DNA from: Trebouxia sp. TZW2008
Taxonomy: Eukaryota; Chlorophyta; Trebouxiophyceae; Trebouxiales; Trebouxiaceae
Assembly: GCA_002118135.1 (NCBI GenBank)
Contig: BDIU01000057.1
Span: 1 to 12,180 of the forward strand
Direction of reading: 5' to 3'
DNA length: 12,180 nucleotides
Below the pieces are notes generated by a model. It ran no database searches, was not told where the DNA came from, and worked only from the letters and a program-made list of their open reading frames with translations. Made by a program: the position numbers and the translations under genes. Below, in pieces: positions 6,891 to 12,180 of this stretch. Each line of letters opens with the position of its first letter. Position 1 is the stretch's first letter.

Positions 6891-7165
6891 TTTTATCTTT
6901 TCGGCGCCTTTGTACCTTAAAAAGGGTAGTTTTTCGGGGTAAAATCTTGTCGTTTTTTTATCTTCTCGCACAACCAAAACCAAAACAAACCCTTCGCACA
7001 ACATTAGCACTTTTTAGTTTCTTGCTACGCTTTTTTTGTTTTGTACCGCAAAAAAAGCTACCCCATACTCTTTTTTTCGGGCGATATTTTCGTATTTGTC
7101 CAAAAGATACTCTACTTTTCCTCTTTTTTATTTTCAAAGAAATGCATAAAAAATTACAAAAGTTT
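6891..7165. other. petA 3' flank, AT-rich unique DNA
   Basis: This stretch between the main repeat block and the petA stop codon is AT-rich. It contains one strong stem-loop (7029-7058) and two TGTGCGA-type motifs (6955-6973 and 6990-7002, minus sense) that recur at other repeat/gene junctions. No gene or tRNA was recognised; the open frame of 79 codons over 6947-7186 on the plus strand has no recognisable domain and runs into the petA 3' end. Confidence 0.7.
7029..7058 (-). terminator. petA 3' stem-loop
   Basis: Bases 7029-7038 and 7049-7058 form a perfect 10-bp stem (GCTTTTTTTG/CAAAAAAAGC) with a 10-nt loop. It lies about 110-140 nt downstream of the petA stop on the minus strand. There is no clean T tract after it, so it is more plausibly an mRNA 3'-end stability structure, as is usual in plastids, than a true intrinsic terminator. 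Confidence 0.5.
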
Positions 7166-8128
7166 TTAGAAATTCATTTCTGCTAATTGAACCTTTTCAA
7201 ATTGTTTTTTCTTTAACACTAGAAAGACTTGTGCTAAAACAACAAAAAGGAAAAACACAATTAATCCTTGGATACGCGCAGGGTTTTGTAAAACAACTTC
7301 AGTATCTTTTTGACCAAAACCTCCAACGTTTGGGTTATTGGTTAATGGTTGATCAACTTGTACAGATTGATTCACTTTAACAAGTAATTCAACACCAGCA
7401 GGGATTTTATCAACGACCTGTTCACCAGTTGATGTTTCAATTGTAATATTAGAACTACCTTTTTTTTCACCAGGCTCAATTTGAGTAATTTTACCAGCTT
7501 TCGAAGCATTGTAAATAGTATTGTTACTTTTTGATCCATCAGGATAAATTTGCCCACGACCTCTATTTCCACCTACAAAAATAGGGTACTTTAAATAAGA
7601 AATGTTTTTATCTTGAGAAGGGTTTGGCGAAAGGATTGGAAAAACTAATTCACTGTATGTTTTACCAGGTACAGGCCCTACTACAACAATATTTTTTTTG
7701 TCGGGAGCATAAGGTTGGAAATACAAATTCCCAACCTTGTTTTTCATTTCTTCTGGAATCCTATCTTGAGGAGCTAATTGAAAACCGTCCGGTAAGATTA
7801 ACACAGCACCAACATTTAGGGCTCCCTTTTTACCATTACCCAAAACTTGTTTCACTTGCTGATCGTACGGAATCTTTACAACTGCTTCAAAAACAGTGTC
7901 AGGTAATACAGCTTGAGGAACTTCAATTTCAACATTTTTTTGTGCTAAATGACAATTTGCGCAAACAATACGTCCATTTGCTTCTCGAGGATTACTATAA
8001 TTTTGTTGAGCAAAAATTGGATAAGCATTTGCTTTTAAGGTTAAAGCAAAATTAAAAAGAAATGAAATTACCAAACAAATACTGAGATTTTTGCTGAAGG
8101 TAAGAAACTTTTTAAAGAGTTGTTGCAT
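7166..8128 (-). CDS. petA: Cytochrome f precursor (apocytochrome f)
   Basis: Cytochrome f is the c-type cytochrome subunit of the thylakoid cytochrome b6f complex. It takes electrons from the Rieske protein and passes them to plastocyanin or cytochrome c6. The ORF has 320 residues. Residues 1-35 form a basic-then-hydrophobic thylakoid signal peptide ending in ANA, so the mature protein starts at Tyr36 (YPIFAQQNY), whose amino group is an axial heme ligand in this family. CANCH at 56-60 gives Cys21, Cys24 and His25 in mature numbering. Lysines at mature 58, 65, 66 and 187 match the known basic patch for plastocyanin docking. A membrane helix at about 287-305 anchors it, followed by a [15 protein letters not shown] stromal tail. 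The mature length of 285 residues is normal and nothing looks broken. The ATG at 8126-8128 is the only start that includes the signal peptide. Confidence 0.99.
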   Translation of the reverse strand: MQQLFKKFLTFSKNLSICLVISFLFNFALTLKANAYPIFAQQNYSNPREANGRIVCANCHLAQKNVEIEVPQAVLPDTVFEAVVKIPYDQQVKQVLGNGKKGALNVGAVLILPDGFQLAPQDRIPEEMKNKVGNLYFQPYAPDKKNIVVVGPVPGKTYSELVFPILSPNPSQDKNISYLKYPIFVGGNRGRGQIYPDGSKSNNTIYNASKAGKITQIEPGEKKGSSNITIETSTGEQVVDKIPAGVELLVKVNQSVQVDQPLTNNPNVGGFGQKDTEVVLQNPARIQGLIVFFLFVVLAQVFLVLKKKQFEKVQLAEMNF

Positions 8129-8407
8129 AAATAAAAAGTTTGTTTAAGATTTTAAATTTTCTTCTCAGCTTTATCTTATCTTTAATTTACGTCTAAAAAA
8201 ACAAGGTTTTTAGAACAATACGTTGCTTTTTTATCTTTAATTTGTTTGGTTTTTTTGACAACCTTTTTTTTGGTTTTTATCTCTTTTCTTTATCGTGCGA
8301 AAATAATGGTTTGGTTGTGTGAAGCATTTTTTATATTGGTTGTGCGAAGGGAATGGGTGTGTGAATGCAGTACAAGAGAAAAGATAATCCTTGTACTTTG
8401 TAACTTG
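8129..8407 (-). promoter_or_regulatory. petA upstream and leader region
   Basis: About 280 bp of AT-rich unique DNA lie between the petA ATG and the next repeat block. The region holds a stem-loop at 8192-8214 and a TGTGCGAAGGG motif at 8339-8351 next to the repeat junction. I see no strong sigma70-like promoter; weak TTGTTT/AGATAA-type matches near 8170-8205 are not convincing. No coding gene was recognised here. Confidence 0.4.
8192..8214 (-). promoter_or_regulatory. Stem-loop in petA 5' leader
   Basis: Bases 8192-8199 and 8207-8214 form a perfect 8-bp stem (TCTAAAAA/TTTTTAGA) with a 7-nt loop, 64-86 nt upstream of the petA start codon. In Chlamydomonas the petA 5' UTR is the target of nuclear factors that stabilise and translate the mRNA (MCA1, TCA1). 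Whether this hairpin serves such a role is inference. Confidence 0.45.
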
Positions 8408-9440
8408 TACCCCTATACCCCTATACCCCTATACCCCTTCGGGGTACGGGGTACCGGATAATCCCCCGAATCTTTTACCGGATACTACCCCTATACGAAG
8501 GGATACGAAGAGCTTCTCCCGGAATCCTTTTCTCCCCGTACCCCGAAGGGGTATAGGGGTATAGGGGTACGGGGAGAAGCTCTTCGTATCTCTTCGTACT
8601 AGACTTTACCCCTATACGAAGGGATACGATAAAAGTCTCCCTTCCGGGAGAAGCTCTTCGTATCCCTTCGAGAAGCTTCTCGTATCCCTTCGAGAATCCC
8701 TTCCGGGAGAAGCTTTTACCGTAAAGGATTCCGGATACTACCCCTATACCCCTATACCCCGGAGGGGTACCAGGAGAAGCTTCTCGTATCCCTTCGTACC
8801 GGGAGACTTTTCTCGTATCCCTTCGTACTAGACTTTCCGAAGCTTTTACCGAAAAGGATTCGTATCCCGAAAAGATACGAGAAGCTCTTCGTATCCCAAA
8901 AAGATACGAGAAGCTCTTCCGGATACCCCCCGAAGGGGTTTACCCTATATCCCGAAAACTGTTTACCCTATACCCCGAAAAACCTTTCCCCTTTTTGGAA
9001 AAAGAGAAAAATGGATACTTCCCTATACTCTTATACCCCTATAACCCTAAGGGATACTACCTCGTATCTTTTATCGAAGCTTGTACACCGAAAAACCTTT
9101 ACCCCGTATCTTTTACCGTAAAGGATTCCGGATACTACCCCTTACCGTATCCCTTACCGAAGCTCTTCCGGGTAAAGGATACTACCCCGAAAAGATAACC
9201 CGAAGCTTGTACCCCGAAAAGATATTATCCCTATACCCCTATACCCCGGAGGGGTACCGGGAGACTTTTCTCGTATCCCTTCGTACCGGGAGACTTTTCT
9301 CGTATCCCTTCGTACCGGGAGAAGCTCTTCCGGGTAGTATCTTTTCGGGGTACTAGACTTTCCGAAGCTTTTACCGAAGCTCTTCCGCGTACCGGATACG
9401 GTAAGGGGTACAGGCTTTACCTCGAAAAGACTTTCCGAAG
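8408..9440. repeat. Spacer block of short palindromic repeats (main family), degenerate in part
   Basis: This has the same vocabulary as 3001-6890, mainly in the 'AGACTTTACC / CGTATCCCTTCG' polarity. It opens with three CCCCTATA octamers ending in CCCC-TTC-GGGG at about 8408-8445. Around 8930-9070 the words are eroded (TATATCCCGAAAACTG, TATAACCCTAAGGG), which suggests older, decaying copies between fresher ones. Open frames at 8995-9198 and 9081-9356 encode only repeat-derived peptides. Confidence 0.92.
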
Positions 9441-9741
9441 CTTTTACCGAATCCTTTTTTACAATGAGATAAAAGGGATACCTTTTTTCGGGTAAAGTCT
9501 TTTATCGAATCTTTTACCGAAATCCCTTTCCGGGAGTAATCCCTTTCCGGATACTACCCCGAAAAGATAAGGTAAGCCTTCTTATCTTTCCCGTATCTTT
9601 TCGGAAGATCGGGTTTACAATGAGATGAGAGACTTTTTTACCGAAACCCCTTTCCGGATACTACCCCGTATCTTTTCGGGATACTACCCCGAAAAGGTAC
9701 GTTTTTTTATCTTTTCGTATCCCTTAATCTCATTGTAAAAA

Positions 9742-9796
9742 GGGAGACGAAAGGGAGACGAAAGGGAGACGAAAGGGAGACGAAAGGGAGACGAAA
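9742..9796 (+). repeat. 11-bp tandem repeat, five perfect units
   Basis: GGGAGACGAAA is repeated at 9742, 9753, 9764, 9775 and 9786, followed by a partial GGGA. It begins immediately after an ATCTCATTGTAAAA element. It is the only simple tandem array in this second-family region. Confidence 0.95.
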
Positions 9797-10060
9797 GGGA
9801 TTTGTACGTCTTTTTATCGGGTTTACAATGAGGTTAGGGAATCTTTTCGTTTGTCGTATCTTTTAATCTCATTGTAAAAAAAAGGGATTCGTACGTCTTT
9901 TTATCGGGTTTACAACGAGATGAGAGAATCTTCTACCGTATCCCTTCCGGATACGGTAAAAGATACGGTAAGGGGTACCGAATACAGTAAGGGATATCCC
10001 CCTAGACCCAAAGGGATACGTACGTCTTTTTATCTTTTCCGTATCTTTTACCGCCTCTCT

Positions 10061-10079
10061 CCCCTTTTTCTAAAAGGGG
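10061..10079. repeat. CCCCTTTT/AAAAGGGG hairpin
   Basis: Bases 10061-10068 and 10072-10079 form a perfect 8-bp stem with a TCT loop. A related hairpin lies at about 10111-10138: TACCCCTTTT and AAAAGGGGTA, 10-bp stem, 8-nt loop. The right arm of each sits in the 26-bp direct repeat 10069-10094 / 10126-10151. Confidence 0.75.
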
Positions 10080-10265
10080 TAAAGGGATAATCTTCTCAGG
10101 GAAAGTATTGTACCCCTTTTTCGGGTCTAAAAGGGGTAAAGGGATAATCTTTTCGGGGTATGGGGAGTATCCGGTAAAAGATTCGGGGTAAAAGGGAAAG
10201 GTTTTTTAAGGTACAGAGTACAAAGTGTTGGGGTACAAGGTAGATGGTAAAGGGTAAAGGGTATA

Positions 10266-10330
10266 GGGATTATCTTTTCAGGGATTATCTTTTCAGGGAA
10301 ATCGTTTTCATTCCAGGGATTATCTTTTCA
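10266..10330 (+). repeat. 15-bp repeat GGGATTATCTTTTCA, three copies
   Basis: Copies at 10266-10280 and 10281-10295 are directly adjacent; the third is at 10316-10330 after a 20-bp gap. They mark the right end of the second repeat family before the unique trnR flank. Confidence 0.85.
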
Positions 10331-10389
10331 AAGAGTCTTTTTTCAGGGTACAGGATACAAAAAACGCGCAGCCTTGCTGTTGAAATAAA

Positions 10390-10406
10390 GCCCTTTGCAC
10401 AAGGGC
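10390..10406 (-). terminator. trnR 3' stem-loop
   Basis: GCCCTT (10390-10395) and AAGGGC (10401-10406) form a 6-bp GC-rich stem with a 5-nt loop, about 85-100 nt downstream of the tRNA 3' end on the minus strand, followed there by TTTATTT. It may end the precursor transcript; tRNA 3' ends themselves are made by RNase Z, so this would not be needed for maturation. Confidence 0.4.
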
Positions 10407-10488
10407 GTAAAAAAGTGTAAAAAAAGATAGGAAAACATTTCAATACAAGATTTATAAATAATTTTTACAATCAAAGGTAAAATCACGA

Positions 10489-10562
10489 TGGGCAAGGAGG
10501 GAATCGAACCCTCGACCCCGCGCTTCGGAAACGCGTGCTCTTTTCCACTGAGCTACAAACCC
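10489..10562 (-). tRNA. trnR-CCG: tRNA-Arg(CCG)
   Basis: This is a complete cloverleaf with G1 at 10562 and the discriminator A at 10489; CCA is not encoded. The D-stem is GCTC/GAGC, the anticodon stem CGCGT/GCGCG closes the loop TTCCGAA with anticodon CCG, the variable region is GGGTC, and the T-arm is GAGGG-TTCGATT-CCCTC. CCG reads the arginine codon CGG. The acceptor stem is weak: GGGTTTG against CTTGCCC gives four Watson-Crick pairs, one U-G and two adjacent U-U mismatches (5-68 and 6-67). The rest of the molecule is canonical, so it is called functional with that caveat. A candidate promoter lies just upstream. Confidence 0.93.
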
Positions 10563-10575
10563 TTTATTAAAAAAT

Positions 10576-10604
10576 AGAATATTAGAAAGTATTCTAAAAT
10601 GCAA
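10576..10604 (-). promoter_or_regulatory. Candidate sigma70-type (PEP) promoter for trnR-CCG
   Basis: On the minus strand, TTGCAT (10599-10604) and TATTCT (10576-10581) are separated by 17 bp, each matching the plastid/bacterial -35 and -10 consensus at four of six bases. The -10 ends 13 nt before the tRNA 5' end. A 7-bp dyad (TAGAATA/TATTCTA, 10575-10581 and 10590-10596) overlaps the -10. The evidence is position and a moderate consensus match only. Confidence 0.35.
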
Positions 10605-10662
10605 AAGAAAAAATCTGAACAGAATTAAAGGATACTGCTCTGTTTGTACCAACAGCAAAAAA

Positions 10663-10715
10663 AACACTTTGAATGGGCAACCTTGCAAGGTTACTCGTTG
10701 TTGGAAAAAAGTGTT
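10663..10715 (-). terminator. Terminator-like hairpin upstream of trnR, no matching gene in the window
   Basis: Bases 10663-10670 and 10708-10715 pair perfectly (AACACTTT/AAAGTGTT) around a loop of about 37 nt that contains the 14-bp perfect palindrome AACCTTGCAAGGTT (10679-10692). On the minus strand the stem runs into a T tract of eight. It would end a transcript arriving from the right, but only repeats lie there within this window. Confidence 0.35.
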
Positions 10716-10861
10716 ACGTCTTGTGCGAAAAGATAAAAAGACCCGACCTTCCCCAAAAAGACTTTACCCTAAAAAAACTTTCCCTTACCACTATACCAAG
10801 GGATATGAAGAGCTTCTCCCGGAATCCTTTTCGGTAAAAGCTTCGGGTTATCTTTTCGGGG

Positions 10862-10969
10862 TAGTATCCGGTACCCCTTCGGGGTATAGGGGTAGTATCC
10901 GGTACCCCTTCGGGGTATAGGGGTAGTATCCGGTACCCCTTCGGGGTAGTATCCGGTACCCCTTCGGGG
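10862..10969 (+). repeat. Tandem array with 31-, 31-, 23-, 23-bp units
   Basis: The word TAGTATCCGGTACCCC starts at 10862, 10893, 10924 and 10947, and TAGTATCC again at 10970, so the unit lengths are 31, 31, 23 and 23 bp. The long and short units differ by exactly one octamer (TATAGGGG) after the CCCCTTCGGGG hairpin. Confidence 0.92.
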
Positions 10970-11421
10970 TAGTATCCCTTCGGGGTACGGGGAGAAAAGG
11001 ATTCGTATCCCGAAAAGATACGAGAAGCTCTTCCTATCCCGAAAAGATACGAGAAGCTCTTTCGGGTACAAGGTACGATACTATCCCAAAAAGAAATCCG
11101 TTTTGGGGTACAACACCCTATACCCCATACCCCTTACTCTTTTGGGTTACAACTACCACGAAAATAAAAAAAGACTTTGGGGTATAGGGGTAAAGTCTAG
11201 TACCCCTTCGGGGTAGTATCCCGAAAAGATACGGGGTAGTATCCGGAGAAAAGTCTCGAAGGGATATGAGAAGCTTCTCGAAGGGATATGAGAAGCTTCT
11301 CGAAGGGATACGAAGAGCTTCGGTAAGGGATACGGTAAGGGGTAGTATCTTTTCGGGGTAGTATCCGGGAAAAGATTCGGGGTAGTATCCGGTACCCTTT
11401 CAAGGTATAGGGGTATAGGGG

Positions 11422-11559
11422 TAAAGTCTAGTACCCGGAAGAGCTTCTCCCGGTACCCCTCCGGGGTATAGGGGTATAGGGGTATAGGGGTAAAGTCTAG
11501 TACCCGGAAGAGCTTCTCCCGGTACCCCTCCGGGGTATAGGGGTATAGGGGTATAGGGG
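11422..11559 (+). repeat. 69-bp tandem repeat, two perfect units
   Basis: Units 11422-11490 and 11491-11559 are identical. Each carries TAAAGTCTAGTACCCGG, GAGCTTCTCCCGG, a CCCC-TCC-GGGG hairpin and further TATAGGGG octamers. A third, separate copy starts at 11704 and has one octamer fewer. Confidence 0.92.
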
Positions 11560-12180
11560 TAGTATCCGGAATCCTTTACGGTAAAAGCTTCGTGTTATCT
11601 TTTCGGGGTAGTATCCTTTAACCCTTCGGGGTACAAGCTTCTCAAAGGGATACGAAAAGCTTCGGTAAAAGATACGGGGTAGTATCCGGGAAAAGATTCG
11701 GGGTAAAGTCTAGTACCCGGAAGAGCTTCTCCCGGTACCCCTCCGGGGTATAGGGGTATAGGGGTAGTATCCGGAATCCTTTTCGGTAAAAGCTTCGGGT
11801 TATCTTTTCGGGGTAGTATCCGGGAAAAGATTCGGGGTAAAGTCTTTTTGGGGTAGTATCCGGGAAAAGATTCGGGAGAGTATCCGCTACCCCGTACCCC
11901 GAAGGGGTATAGGGGTATAGGGGTAAAGGCTAGTACGAAGGGATACGAGAAGCTTCTCGAAGGGATACGAAGAGCTTCTCGTATCTTTTCGGGATACGAA
12001 TCCTTTTCTCCCCGTACTCCTATACCCCTATACCCCTATCCCCCGGAGGGGTACCGGGAGAAGCTTTTTCGGGTACTAGACTTTACCCCTATACCCCTAT
12101 ACCCCTTCGGGGTACGGGGAGAAGCTCTTCGTATCCCTTCGTACCGGGAGAAGCTCTTCGTATCCCTTCGTATAGGGGTA

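Larger units (their letters stand above)
9441..10345. repeat. Second repeat family: TTTACAATGAGAT elements and degenerate words
   Basis: About 0.9 kb differs from the main blocks: octamers and AAGCTT palindromes thin out, and new words appear. TTTACAATGAG(A/G)T or its reverse complement ATCTCATTGTAAA occurs near 9460, 9614, 9726, 9824, 9868 and (with one change) 9906. Other local words are TTTGTACGTCTTTTTATCGG, TCTAAAAGGGGTAAAGGGAT (10069 and 10126) and GGGATTATCTTTTCA (10266, 10281, 10316). A five-copy 11-bp tandem lies at 9742-9796. No open frame of note and no gene was recognised. Confidence 0.88.
10745..12180. repeat. Spacer block of short palindromic repeats (main family), runs off right edge
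   Basis: After a short degenerate stretch (about 10745-10800), typical main-family words resume. A brief unlike stretch at about 11085-11175 contains ACAACACCC and AAATAAAAAAAG. Polarity is mainly 'AAAGTCT / CGAAGGGATACG' from about 11180, turning back near 12060. The block contains the 31/23-bp array at 10862-10969 and the 69-bp array at 11422-11559. Open frames on either strand translate only repeat words; no gene was recognised. Confidence 0.93.

Noticed and set aside
6947..7186. 79-codon plus-strand frame antisense to the petA 3' end
   Set aside because: AT-rich flank with no conserved motif; it overlaps petA by about 20 bp and its phenylalanine/leucine-rich product reflects T-rich DNA.
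7624..8055. 143-codon plus-strand frame inside petA
   Set aside because: Antisense shadow of a conserved gene, with no recognisable product.
8246..8461. 71-codon plus-strand frame in the petA leader running into repeats
   Set aside because: No domain; its end is repeat-derived.
10452..10688. 78-codon minus-strand frame
   Set aside because: It spans the whole of trnR-CCG; an open frame over a tRNA is coincidental.
10679..10692. A second tRNA or part of one around AACCTTGCAAGGTT
   Set aside because: A perfect palindrome, but no D-arm, anticodon arm or acceptor stem can be folded around it.

Overview
The window looks like a piece of a green-algal (chlorophyte) chloroplast genome with extreme repeat expansion. 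Two plastid protein genes are clear, petA (cytochrome f) and rps2 (ribosomal protein S2), along with one tRNA, trnR(ccg). All three lie on the minus strand and together fill only about 3.1 kb of 12.2 kb. The oversized S2 with a long lysine-rich N-terminal extension is known from Chlamydomonas-type algae, which points to Chlorophyceae, probably Chlamydomonadales. Giant palindrome-rich plastomes such as those of Haematococcus or Volvox are the natural comparison. The species is an inference; only the plastid and green-algal identity is well supported.

Layout. 1-545: repeat block. 546-824: unique AT-rich 3' flank of rps2 with two stem-loops, one shaped like a terminator. 825-2930: rps2 (-). 2931-3000: short AT-rich rps2 leader. 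3001 to about 6890: nearly 4 kb of GC-richer short palindromic repeats. About 6890-7165: petA 3' flank. 7166-8128: petA (-). 8129 to about 8407: petA leader with a stem-loop. 8408 to about 9440: repeats of the main family. About 9440-10345: a different, partly degenerate repeat family. 10346-10488: trnR 3' flank. 10489-10562: trnR(ccg) (-). 10563 to about 10740: trnR upstream region with a candidate promoter and an orphan terminator-like hairpin. About 10745-12180: main-family repeats again, running to the window end.

The genes belong to standard plastid functions: cytochrome f carries electrons from the Rieske protein to plastocyanin or cytochrome c6, S2 is a small-subunit ribosomal protein, and the tRNA reads CGG. 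Wide repeat tracts separate them, so they are probably expressed individually and not as one tight operon. 

The unusual part is the spacer DNA. It is built almost wholly from a small vocabulary of 8-20 bp palindromic or hairpin-forming words shuffled in many orders: TACCCCTA, CCCC-GAA-GGGG, CGAAGGGATACG, GAGAAGCTTCTC, GTATCCGGATAC-like and CTAGACTTT. It includes exact 94-106 bp duplications, (GGGGTATA)n octamer arrays, a 63-nt perfect hairpin and switches in repeat polarity. The rps2 N-terminus has its own internal expansion: two blocks of 18-residue repeats, which is five alpha-helical turns per unit. No genes, CRISPR arrays or transposase genes were found in the repeats; open frames there are by-products of stop-poor repeats.
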